In this document: positions 47,493 through 57,852 of the stretch, one piece after another
Layout: every line of letters begins with the position of its first letter
Position numbering within the stretch: the first letter of the stretch is position 1
From: an uncultured bacterium
GTDB taxonomy: Bacteria > Patescibacteriota > Saccharimonadia > Saccharimonadales > Saccharimonadaceae
Reading direction: 5' to 3'
Assembly: GCA_903900345.1 (NCBI GenBank)
Contig: CAIUMO010000025.1
Span: forward strand, 25,149-89,148
Length of the DNA stretch: 64,000 nt
The notes under the pieces: model-generated
What the model was told of the DNA's origin: nothing
The model's database searches: none
Seen by the model: the letters and a program-made list of their open reading frames with translations, nothing else
Made by a program: the position numbers and the translations under genes

Positions 47493-49023
47493 TGGAAAAT
47501 GTTGGTCAAGTCGAATCTGTAAAAAGTGAAATTTGTATCGTTAAGGGCGCTCGTGGAATCGGTCTTGGCAGTGTTGTTGAGTTTTCGTCAGGCTCAAAGG
47601 GTATGGTGATGGGTTTTAATCATGCTGATGCCGAAGTGGCGATGCTTAGTTCCTATAATCGCGTTAAAAAAGGTGATTTGGTACGAGTAAATAATCCTAA
47701 ATTATCAATCCCGATTGGAGAAGAGCTAATTGGTAGGGTGATCGATCCGATGGGTAATCCAGTTGATGGTTTAGGCAATATCGAGATTTCGACCGATGTT
47801 TTGCATCCAATTGAATCGGCCGCCAAGCCAGTTCATCAGCGGGTGTTGATTGACAGGCCATTAATCACGGGATATCTAACAATTGACACTCAAATTCCAT
47901 TAAGTTTAGGGCAGAGGGAGTTGTTGTTGGGTGAAAGAATGTCGGGCCAAAGTGATTTAGCAGTTGATATTATCTGTAACCAAACTCGTCTTAACACTGA
48001 ATTATTATGTATCTATGTGGCAATTGATGCCGATACAGCACGAATTAAACGCCGAATTGAGCGTCTTGAAAAACATGGCGCCATGAAACGGACGATCGTT
48101 GTTGTCGCCAGAACTTCAGAGGCGGCGGCATTGAATTATATTGCGCCAATGGCAGGCGTGACAATTGCTGAATGGTTTGCTGCCAAAAATAGAGACGTCT
48201 TGATTGTGTTTGATGACCTGACTCGACACGCCAAAGTTTATCGCCAAATTTCGTTACTTTTGGAACGCCCAGCCAGTCGTGAATCATATCCGGGCGATGT
48301 TTTTTATCTTCACTCTAGATTGCTGGAACGTTGCGGGGCATTTAGTAAGCAAGTTGGCGGTGGTACAATAACGGCTTTGCCAATTGTGGAAACACAAGGT
48401 GAAGATGCGACCGATTTTATCACCACCAACTTGATGTCTATTACCGATGGTCACGTTTTGTTCCGGCAAACTTTGGCCAACCAAGGCGCGCAACCGCCAA
48501 TCGACAGCGGTTTCTCGGTTTCGCGTATTGGTGACCGCAACCAGCCGTCTTTAGTTAGGTATTTATCAGAAAACATAAAAGATACAATGATAAAATACGA
48601 AGAAATCGCTAAATTTAGTTCGCTAGGTAGTGAAGTTGGTGATGAATCTGTCAGTATACTTGAGATTGGCGAAAGAGCAAAAGTTATTTTTTCTCAGGGG
48701 CATGATGATTACTATAATATCCGCGATCAGGCAATTCTGATGTATTCAATTGTTTCCAGGACTGCAGCTAAATGGTCAACTGCACAGATACCTGGATTTG
48801 TTAAACAGGTGATTGCGTATGCTAACAAAGAGCCATACAAGTCAATGATTAATAGCTCAGTTTTACAGATGAACTATGAACACGCTGAAGTTGTTTTCAA
48901 AGAATTTATGCATGACTTTCTATGGCAATCAGATACTATTCAGCCAATTGTGAAGCGTGAAAGCTTGGTTGCCGAAATTGAAACAGTCGATAATTTACTT
49001 CGTGGCAATGAGGACATTCTGAA

Positions 49024-49027
<4 letters not shown>
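47492..49027 (+). CDS. F1-like ATPase alpha subunit with degenerate P-loop
   Basis: This 511-residue protein is colinear with AtpA: beta-barrel N-domain, nucleotide-binding domain, helical C-domain. It keeps LGQRELLLG, VYVAIDADTARIKRRIERLEKHGA, SEAAALNYIAPMAG, YPGDVFYLHSRLLERCGAF and SVSRIGD with the arginine finger (R345) that completes the catalytic site on beta. The P-loop, GDRQTGKT in typical AtpA, reads GERMSGQS; lysine is replaced by Gln153, so the non-catalytic site probably binds nucleotide poorly or not at all. The N-terminus is about 25 residues shorter than E. coli alpha, removing the delta-binding helix. It overlaps gamma by 4 bases. Confidence 0.88.
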
Positions 49028-51520
<2,493 letters not shown>

Positions 51521-51527
51521 ATTGTTT

Positions 51528-52901
51528 TTAACTTAACTTCCCTGCTGCAACTCGAATAGCTTCACTCCAGCTGAGGAAGGCGTGCGGCGTGTCGGCGACT
51601 TGGGCGGCAGTCAGACCGTATTTAACAGCTAGTGCTAATTCGTGAATCATTTCACCTGCATGTGGCGCGACGATCGAGGCGCCTAAAATTGCACCTTTTT
51701 TATCGGTGATAATTTTAACAAAGCCATCACGGAAATCTGATGTATTACTGCGAGCGATAATATTTAGTGGCGCCACGGCTTTATTAATTGATAAATCGCG
51801 TTTTAGACAATCATCTTCGGATAGACCGACCGAGGCAATTTCTGGGTTAGTAAAGACAATCTCTGGAGTGGCAGTGTAGTCTGGAGTTATTTTTGTTCGG
51901 TGTAGAATGTTATTTGCTACGACACGGCTTTCCAATAAGGCTGTATGAGTGTGATTACCGCGTCCTAGGACGTCGCCGGCAGCAAAGATGTGTCGGACAT
52001 TGGTTTGCAAGTGATCATTGACGTCGATGCCTTTGGCGGTAAATTTAACGCCAGCATTTTCGAGGCCTAAATCAACCGTTGGAGCACGACCAGCCGCGAC
52101 TAGAACTTCATCGACTCGGATTGATTTTTCAATATCAGCTCTCGAGACGATAACTTTTTTAGCTAAACCGTCTTTTTCAACTGATACAACGCGTGAATGG
52201 GTCAAAACGGTGACACCTTTTTGCTCACTCAAGATACGTTCCATCAGATCGCCAACTTCGCTGTCGCGATGGGGCAGTAAGCGACCAGCTTTCTCGGCGA
52301 TATAAACTTTAGTACCAAAGGTCGCCATTAGTTGGGCGATTTCGATACCAGTATCACCACCACCAATAATTAGCAGACTTTTGGGCGGGCGAATTTCTTC
52401 TAAAATAGTACGTGGCGTTAAATATTTAACTTTATCAAGGCCGGTAATATCTGGAATAATCCAACTTGATCCGGTGGCGATGAGGAAGTTGCTAGCTGAC
52501 AGATGACGTCGATTAACGGTAACCTCATTGGGCGATAAAAAGTGAGCAGTATCACTAAATGTGCTAATCCCCTGACTTTCATAATAACGGCGATTGCCGC
52601 CAGCACCGGTTCGTTTGACGGCCAGGTCTTTCCAGGCGCGAATTGAAGGGTAGTTATAGCCAAGCGTGGCGGAGCGTAGTCCGAACCTGGCACCATGCAT
52701 AGCTTCATCATAAAGATGAGCGGCATGTAGCAACGATTTAATCGGTACGTCGCTCCAGTTAGGCGAGTCACCGCCAAAAGCGTCAGATTCGATAATGGCC
52801 ACATTTTTGCCTTCACTGGCAACGATATTAGCGGCGGCACTACCACCTGCTCCACTGCCGATAACAATTAGATCGTAGTCAAATTCATATTTTTTAGCCA
52901 T
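51528..52901 (-). CDS. Flavoprotein disulfide-reductase homologue lacking the redox cysteines
   Basis: This 457-residue protein is a class I pyridine-nucleotide disulfide oxidoreductase by fold: FAD loop VIGSGAGGSAAANIVASEG, NAD(P) loop LLIIGGGDTGIEIAQLMATFG, FAD second site HIFAAGDVLGRGNHTHTAL and the dimerisation domain to the end. The active-site stretch, GGxCxNxGCVPxK in lipoamide dehydrogenase or mercuric reductase, reads GGDSPNWSDVPIK, so both cysteines are gone (Ser and Asp). The C-terminal His-Glu dyad is altered to PHAFLSWSEA. It may act as a soluble transhydrogenase-like or quinone/diaphorase flavoenzyme; the substrate is unknown. It overlaps nothing and is followed upstream by an ATP-cone gene 17 bases away. 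Confidence 0.85.
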   Translation of the reverse strand: MAKKYEFDYDLIVIGSGAGGSAAANIVASEGKNVAIIESDAFGGDSPNWSDVPIKSLLHAAHLYDEAMHGARFGLRSATLGYNYPSIRAWKDLAVKRTGAGGNRRYYESQGISTFSDTAHFLSPNEVTVNRRHLSASNFLIATGSSWIIPDITGLDKVKYLTPRTILEEIRPPKSLLIIGGGDTGIEIAQLMATFGTKVYIAEKAGRLLPHRDSEVGDLMERILSEQKGVTVLTHSRVVSVEKDGLAKKVIVSRADIEKSIRVDEVLVAAGRAPTVDLGLENAGVKFTAKGIDVNDHLQTNVRHIFAAGDVLGRGNHTHTALLESRVVANNILHRTKITPDYTATPEIVFTNPEIASVGLSEDDCLKRDLSINKAVAPLNIIARSNTSDFRDGFVKIITDKKGAILGASIVAPHAGEMIHELALAVKYGLTAAQVADTPHAFLSWSEAIRVAAGKLS

Positions 52902-52918
52902 GTTAATCCCCTTTTTAA

Positions 52919-53203
52919 TTAGATAGTAATGTGATGTTGCTCGTATAAATAAGCGGCTTCAGGATGATGATTCTTGAGATATTTAGCGGCTACTAGGCGA
53001 ATATCGTGGCTAGTCACTTCAGGTCGTTTTTGTAGCCAGACTGCGACAGCATCACAAACCGTATCAGCAGTGGTCTCGGCTTGACCATCGGGTGTATAGA
53101 CGCTCAGGCAGGCTGCCAAAATACTGTCATAGAGTTTTTTACGATCGAAGTGTTCGGTCCGACGTTGACCGTTGTCCTTGATAATATTTACCACCAAACT
53201 CAT
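52919..53203 (-). CDS. Stand-alone ATP-cone domain protein
   Basis: The protein has 94 residues from ATG 53203, which overlaps the stop of the upstream membrane-protein gene. It is an ATP-cone: VNIIKDNGQRRTEHFDRKKLYDSI, then DTVCDAVAVWLQKRPEVTSHDIRLVAAKYLKNHHPEAAYLYE. Such domains sense ATP/dATP in ribonucleotide reductase and NrdR; here no zinc ribbon or catalytic domain is attached. It may regulate one of the two flanking co-directional genes by nucleotide binding; this is inference. Confidence 0.75.
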   Translation of the reverse strand: MSLVVNIIKDNGQRRTEHFDRKKLYDSILAACLSVYTPDGQAETTADTVCDAVAVWLQKRPEVTSHDIRLVAAKYLKNHHPEAAYLYEQHHITI

Positions 53204-53204
53204 A

Positions 53205-53918
53205 TCAGACTTTTCCGATTGCAAAAACGACAATTTCGTTAACATAAACAAAGAAGACTAGGACGATTAAGCCAGCGCCAGCAACGAATTGCAAGAATGA
53301 TTTATTGGACTCACGCCATTTTTGGATGCGGCTTAAACTACATCCTTGGCTAATCGAGACCCAAATTATGATAAGTGACAACAATGAAATTATAGTATAG
53401 ATACCAATGCCAACAAGTTGCCACAGGCTAGGTAATTGAATTAAAACCAAGGCGCTAATCAGTAGTGGCGCGATGATGAATAATATCTCGCCAGTGATAC
53501 TACTAAGGCCCAAGCCGAAAGCCTCGGCACTTAATTTAGTTGATTGAGTGCGATCGGTTAAATACTTGGCGACATTGCGAGGTATCCACAGCATGGTGCC
53601 TTTTTCGCGACGATAATAGAATAACCAGATCGAGATTGCAACACCGGCTGACATGCCACAGGCTATCGCCCAGACGATTTGCGGTGTATTGGCGCCAAAA
53701 ATACTCAGCAAGAATAATGATCCAAAAGATAAAAGTAATGCCGTCATAAGGCCAGCCCCAAATACGAAACTAGTAATTAGCCTTAGTAATTTATTGCGTG
53801 ATCGTTTAGCACCAATTGTGTGCGCACTTAACAATGTTAAAACACTGACGCTAAGTTGGAAGCTGGCATGGATAAGTGCCGCCAAGGCGATAATTGCGAG
53901 AGAAACGGGGATGCTCAT
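53205..53918 (-). CDS. Polytopic membrane protein (about six helices)
   Basis: This 237-residue protein has about six hydrophobic segments, with charged loops after helix 2 (GAKRSRNK) and in the middle (YYRREKGTML). Size and helix count recall LysE/CcdA-type membrane carriers, but no conserved Cys or Pro motif settles it. It is the first gene of a three-gene minus-strand set with the ATP-cone protein and the cysteine-less flavoprotein. An electron- or thiol-transfer role would fit that company but is not shown. Confidence 0.55.
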   Translation of the reverse strand: MSIPVSLAIIALAALIHASFQLSVSVLTLLSAHTIGAKRSRNKLLRLITSFVFGAGLMTALLLSFGSLFLLSIFGANTPQIVWAIACGMSAGVAISIWLFYYRREKGTMLWIPRNVAKYLTDRTQSTKLSAEAFGLGLSSITGEILFIIAPLLISALVLIQLPSLWQLVGIGIYTIISLLSLIIIWVSISQGCSLSRIQKWRESNKSFLQFVAGAGLIVLVFFVYVNEIVVFAIGKV

Positions 53919-54077
53919 TTGTTTATTTTTTTATTTTCCTCATCTTATTTATAGCATAACCACCACTATAGCGTCAAAATATGTGGCCGAAATGGCATAA
54001 AGGTATTGCTTTTTTGTAACCTTTATGCTTAAATAAGGTTATCAAACAATAAAAAACAAAAAAAGGAAATAGGAAAT

Positions 54078-54221
54078 ATGGAAACAGAAACAAACATGGT
54101 CGAAGCGGTTACAAAAAGCGAACTTTTGGGCTTGGCGTCATGGGACCAATCACGCACAGCTGAACAGTTGATGAACTTTATTAGCCGACGTGAAGCTGAA
54201 ATCTTTGCCACAGAATCGTAA
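54078..54221 (+). CDS. Small acidic protein, 47 residues
   Basis: The frame from ATG 54078 to TAA 54219 encodes a 47-residue protein (METETNMVEAVTKSEL start; RTAEQLMNFISRREAEIF near the end), rich in Glu with two amphipathic helices. AGGAAAT repeats precede the start, and a perfect terminator hairpin follows 23 bases after the stop. This forms a complete small unit, so I consider it real. No family is recognised. Confidence 0.6.
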   Translation: METETNMVEAVTKSELLGLASWDQSRTAEQLMNFISRREAEIFATES

Positions 54222-54243
54222 TAATATTCCTGATTATCAAAAC

Positions 54244-54270
54244 AACCGTGCAGTAATTGCACGGTTATTT
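54244..54270 (+). terminator. Rho-independent terminator after the small gene
   Basis: AACCGTGCA (54244-54252) and TGCACGGTT (54258-54266) with a 5-base loop, followed by ATTT. Confidence 0.75.
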
Positions 54271-54297
54271 ATATTCGCGCTGAGGTGTTTTTGGCGG

Positions 54298-54303
54298 TAT
54301 AAT
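54298..54303 (+). promoter_or_regulatory. -10 element of the GNAT gene
   Basis: TATAAT lies about 60 bases before ATG 54364. The leader contains a GCTAC-AAAC-GTAGC hairpin and CGAGG as ribosome site. Confidence 0.45.
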
Positions 54304-54363
54304 ATATATGCTATCTGCACTTTCAAATCCGCTACAAACGTAGCATAAAAAACGAGGTTCACT

Positions 54364-54891
54364 ATGGAACAGTTAGTCTATAACAAGGTCATTCGTTATG
54401 CAAATAATAACGACCTTGAGTGGGCGTCACATTTAATAAATCGAGTTTTAAGCTCTTTTTATAAAAGCGACCACTTTGCCCGCGCAAAGCATATATTTGA
54501 CCAATTTATCAACGAAGACAGAAATGTTTTTGGCGGTTCATTGGCTGGACAATATATCGCTGTTGCGGAAGACAATTTGAAGTCAGCTGGATTAATACAT
54601 TTTGTCGAAAGAAAAAAGTCGACAATCAATGTTAGTCTGCTGATAGTGCATGAGAGCTTTCGTGGGAATGGTGTCGGCAGAAGTTTGCTGAGTTATGTCG
54701 AGCAATATGCTCTAGAACATGGCTTTCACAACCTGCACTGCACCATCGCCGGTACTAATGTCGTCGCGCTGAAATTTCTCAGCAGTAATGGTTTTAGTGT
54801 TATCGGCACTACGAAAAAAAGACATCGCAGACGCGTTGTTGAAACTAGTTTGCTATGCAAACAAGTTGAAGACAATGCATGCGCTGTTTGA
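54364..54891 (+). CDS. GNAT-family N-acetyltransferase
   Basis: This 175-residue protein has the acetyl-CoA-binding motif in LLIVHESFRGNGVGRSLLSYVE (R/Q-x-x-G-x-G/A pattern) at about residues 96-117. A later CTIAGTNVVALKFLSSNGF segment is typical of the GNAT C-terminal strand-helix. A basic cluster, KKRHRRR, near the end is unusual. Acceptor substrate is unknown; it could be an amino acid, peptide N-terminus or small amine. It is a single-gene unit between terminators. Confidence 0.8.
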   Translation: MEQLVYNKVIRYANNNDLEWASHLINRVLSSFYKSDHFARAKHIFDQFINEDRNVFGGSLAGQYIAVAEDNLKSAGLIHFVERKKSTINVSLLIVHESFRGNGVGRSLLSYVEQYALEHGFHNLHCTIAGTNVVALKFLSSNGFSVIGTTKKRHRRRVVETSLLCKQVEDNACAV

Positions 54892-54946
54892 GTAGGGCGA
54901 TGTTCCCAGGCTGATCGCAATGCGTTCGCCAAAACATCAACGTCGC

Positions 54947-54990
54947 AGCCATGTTCGTAGCCCCTAAGGGTAACGAACATGGCTTTTTTT
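54947..54990 (+). terminator. Rho-independent terminator of the GNAT gene
   Basis: AGCCATGTTCGT (54947-54958) and ACGAACATGGCT (54973-54984) form a 12-base perfect stem followed by T residues. Confidence 0.85.
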
Positions 54991-55015
54991 CTTTGGCAAT
55001 AAGAATCAATCTAGA

Positions 55016-56479
55016 TTAGATAATTGTGGCAAAGGCGGCTAGGGCAATTAGGGCGCTCAGCAGGCTGGATATAAAATTAACCATATCATTATTAATAAAT
55101 CTTAAACCCGATGCCTTTTTATTGGCATGGCCGTTTGATTCTGACGATTCAGTGATTAATTTGGTCTTGAAGTCGATATATTTGAGCTGTAATTTAGCAC
55201 CAAGGATACTGTCGATAAATGATCCTACAAAACCGATAAAGGTGATCATGAACAATATCTGCACTGACTTGCCTGTATCTGTGTATCGGCTGGCTGTATA
55301 GACCAGGGCGATCATAAATGCGCCAGCTAGGGCAGCGATTGATCCTAGTATACTAACTCCACCCGACTCGCCTTTTTTAATTGGCTTCAAGGTTGCAATC
55401 GATACGGTTTGACCTTTGTTCAAAACACCGATTTCGGATGCCCAAGTGTCGGCACAACTGACAGCGATTGATGAAATTGCCGTTAATAATATTACTTCGG
55501 ACTTGGTTATAAAAAATATTAATGACAATATGGCTGGTATTAAACCGCTGGCTAAAACTTGTTTGTAATTACGAGCCGATTTAATATATTCGGCGGATAG
55601 TTTTATTTTGTTATATTTTTTAAACTGGGTGATGATACTGGATGATATAAAGAACAATATTAACGTCGACCAGGCGATTAGACCAGCAAAAGCATATATC
55701 GTCGTACCGACGATTGTAGCGGCAATCACACCACTGCTGTCGAGTGATTTACGGAAGTAGGCAGCGACAGCGACTAATTCACTGATAGCAAAACCGATAA
55801 TTAAATTAATAAATATTGGCTGGCCGCCAACGGATATTATTGCGTATAGGATTAATGACGATCCAAGTGGCACAGTTATATTATCGATGCCCTTAGGTGT
55901 AACTAGCTCGATAAACGTTGCGCCGACGGCGATCAAAATACTGCCGATGATGGTAAATTCAGGCGCAAACCACGACAGAATTATATAGGATATTATTAGC
56001 GATACGATAAACATTGTCGTACTACCAACGACAGATTTGTTGCGGACCAATTTGCGTTTGCCGTATTTTTTACCGATAAGTCCAGCCAGGCCATCGCCGT
56101 AGCCCATAATTAGGATACCAAGTGCGCCTAAGTATGGCATTTTGAGGGCAGCTGAGGCTATGACTAAAATCAGCAGTGAAATAGGGTAATAGACAGTGCC
56201 TAGACCATCGGCATCAGATCGTTCCATAGCTTTGACTAGGTTCATTTTATATGATGCGTAATTAAGGACAATAAAGACAACCGGTGGTACACAGGCTAGC
56301 CAGATGTTGTCTTTAAGAAATAGGACATAGATAAACCACCAGTTAGACACACCGATGTGGATGAATTTTCTAGAACCCTCATCCCCTATTAATTTTAGTT
56401 TTTGTAAGACGGTCGAGATTGCAATTATGGCTGCTATAAATGCAAATGATAATACTATACCCAATATGTTATTTGTCAT
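55016..56479 (-). CDS. Fused prenol-kinase-like and DUF92 (phytyl-phosphate-kinase-like) membrane protein
   Basis: This 487-residue protein has about twelve helices. The N-terminal half (about 1-225) resembles the CTP-dependent dolichol/phytol kinase and CdsA-like superfamily, with GDEGSRKFIHIGVSNWW, GYGDGLAGLIGKKYGKRKL and a PKGIDN segment. The C-terminal half (about 235-487) is DUF92/VTE6-like, with LDSSGVIAATIVG, ADTWASEIG, KPIKKGESGGVS and SFIDSILGAKLQ. In plants VTE5 and VTE6 phosphorylate phytol and phytyl phosphate in turn. A single fused protein in an organism without chlorophyll suggests polyprenol (for example undecaprenol) or other isoprenoid alcohol salvage for cell-wall lipid carrier; that is inference. 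It ends near the GNAT terminator. Confidence 0.75.
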   Translation of the reverse strand: MTNNILGIVLSFAFIAAIIAISTVLQKLKLIGDEGSRKFIHIGVSNWWFIYVLFLKDNIWLACVPPVVFIVLNYASYKMNLVKAMERSDADGLGTVYYPISLLILVIASAALKMPYLGALGILIMGYGDGLAGLIGKKYGKRKLVRNKSVVGSTTMFIVSLIISYIILSWFAPEFTIIGSILIAVGATFIELVTPKGIDNITVPLGSSLILYAIISVGGQPIFINLIIGFAISELVAVAAYFRKSLDSSGVIAATIVGTTIYAFAGLIAWSTLILFFISSSIITQFKKYNKIKLSAEYIKSARNYKQVLASGLIPAILSLIFFITKSEVILLTAISSIAVSCADTWASEIGVLNKGQTVSIATLKPIKKGESGGVSILGSIAALAGAFMIALVYTASRYTDTGKSVQILFMITFIGFVGSFIDSILGAKLQLKYIDFKTKLITESSESNGHANKKASGLRFINNDMVNFISSLLSALIALAAFATII

Positions 56480-56584
56480 GTGTTTTTCATCTCTTTCTTA
56501 GTAATTTATTATTGCATCATTTGATGAAAATAACATTAGCAATGGTAGTGGTAAGTCACAGGTTCAATTCGCGTAACGATTAAC

Positions 56585-56622
56585 AAAATAAAATCCCCAC
56601 CGCAAGGGTGAGGGGTTTATTT
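56585..56622 (-). terminator. Hairpin terminator of tRNA-CAT
   Basis: An AATAAA / TTTATT outer stem encloses a CCCC / GGGG inner stem around CGCAAG, right beyond the CCA end on the minus strand. Confidence 0.7.
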
Positions 56623-56699
56623 TGGTAGTAGTGACAGGAATTGAACCTGTGACCTTAGGCTTATGAGTCCTACGCTCTAACCAACTGAGCTACACTACC
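56623..56699 (-). tRNA. tRNA with CAT anticodon (elongator Met or Ile2)
   Basis: Cloverleaf: acceptor GGTAGTG/CACTACT (G1-U72 wobble), D-arm GCTC/GAGC, anticodon stem TAGGA/GCCTA with loop CTCATAA (A31-G39 mismatch next to the loop), T-arm ACAGG/CCTGT; discriminator A and encoded CCA. I lean to elongator Met by overall resemblance. TACAAT lies upstream on the same strand. It is about 270 bases from tilS, whose product modifies the other possible species, tRNA-Ile2. Confidence 0.9.
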
Positions 56700-56765
56700 G
56701 TGCTGCACTGAGTAATTGTAGCAAAAAACAGATTGCTTTTCTAGATAGTGTGCAATACTAGATTT

Positions 56766-56939
56766 ATGAATAAAAACGTCATTTTGTTTTTCGCAGTCGT
56801 TTTTGAGTTAGCTGGTAATCTAACACCGATGTTATTTGGCAATAATGACCTGTTTAGTGTTTGGGGAATCTTGGGTGGAGTAGTTGGCGGGCTATTTGGC
56901 GTTTGGGTTGGTGTCATGGTGTCAAAACGAATCGGTTAA
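56766..56939 (+). CDS. 57-residue two-helix membrane protein
   Basis: From ATG 56766 the product has two hydrophobic helices (about 4-24 and 32-53), the second with a glycine-zipper-like WGILGGVVGGLFGVWVG. AATACT ends 6 bases before the start. It stops 26 bases before tilS. No family is recognised; size and composition recall small helper membrane proteins. Confidence 0.5.
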   Translation: MNKNVILFFAVVFELAGNLTPMLFGNNDLFSVWGILGGVVGGLFGVWVGVMVSKRIG

Positions 56940-56953
56940 ACATAAGTTCGTTG

Positions 56954-56959
56954 TATACT
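56954..56959 (+). promoter_or_regulatory. -10 element of tilS
   Basis: TATACT ends 6 bases before ATG 56966; no ribosome binding site. This supports 56966 over a start 105 bases upstream. Confidence 0.5.
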
Positions 56960-56965
56960 AATTAT

Positions 56966-57799
56966 ATGGACAAATATGTCGTAGCTGTTAGCGGTGGTGT
57001 TGATTCGGTAGTCTTGCTGGATATTTTGTCCAAGCAACCGGACGTAAATTTAATTGTGGCTCATTTTGACCATGGTGTTCGTTATGATTCGGGTATTGAT
57101 GCGATTTTCGTAGCCGGTCTAGCCAAGAAGTACGGTTTGCCGTTTGAAACCAAACGAGAAGAGCTGGGTCCTGATGTTAGTGAAGACAAGGCGCGCGCTA
57201 GGCGTTATAAATTTTTACGCGAAGTAGCCGAAAAGCACAAAGCACAGTTGATAACAGCTCATCATGCTGATGATGTGATTGAAACGATTGCTATTAACTT
57301 GTCGCGTGGCACAGGTTGGCGAGGGTTAGCGGTATTAGATTCAGATGTGGTTCGATTGATGACTGGCCTGACTAAATCTGACATTATCGATTATGCTGTG
57401 TCAAATAAACTCGATTGGCACGAAGATAGTACAAATTTCGAGAATAAATATTTGCGCAATCGTATTCGTCATCAAACCAATAGGCTAGAAGAAGATAAAA
57501 AACGCCAATTGCTTGGATTATGGTCGGAGCAAAAGTCGCTAAAGCGGTTGATTAAACAAGAGACAGACAGGTTAGTTGGCGACGGGCCAGATTACAGCCG
57601 ATATTTCTTCATTCATATCAATCAGTCGACGGCTATGGAATGTCTGCGACATATTGTTGGCAGCCGCCTAACCCGACCTCAACTGATAAAAGCGATACAT
57701 GCCATTAAAACGACTTTGGCTGGCAAAACTTATGATGCTGGTGGCGGTGTGCGACTTAACTTCACCTCTCGTAATTTTACGGTTGAACTGATAAAATAG
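56966..57799 (+). CDS. tilS: tRNA(Ile)-lysidine synthase
   Basis: The protein has 277 residues from ATG 56966. It opens YVVAVSGGVDSVVLLDILSK, containing the PP-loop SGGxDS that adenylates C34, followed by VAHFDHGVRYDS and LITAHHADDVIETIAINLSRGTG, both typical of TilS. It converts C34 of tRNA-Ile2 (CAT) to lysidine so that the tRNA reads AUA. It is short: the C-terminal substrate-recognition domain of long TilS is missing beyond the central region. Its substrate tRNA may be the one at 25699. The frame upstream belongs to another gene. Confidence 0.9.
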   Translation: MDKYVVAVSGGVDSVVLLDILSKQPDVNLIVAHFDHGVRYDSGIDAIFVAGLAKKYGLPFETKREELGPDVSEDKARARRYKFLREVAEKHKAQLITAHHADDVIETIAINLSRGTGWRGLAVLDSDVVRLMTGLTKSDIIDYAVSNKLDWHEDSTNFENKYLRNRIRHQTNRLEEDKKRQLLGLWSEQKSLKRLIKQETDRLVGDGPDYSRYFFIHINQSTAMECLRHIVGSRLTRPQLIKAIHAIKTTLAGKTYDAGGGVRLNFTSRNFTVELIK

Positions 57800-57852
57800 T
57801 TAGAGAAATATTGAAACTGAGGTGACCGACCGAAAGGAACACGTAATTTTTT

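Noticed and set aside
54029-54262. 77-codon minus-strand frame over the small gene at 54078
   Set aside because: It lies antisense to a better unit that has Shine-Dalgarno, start, stop and terminator.
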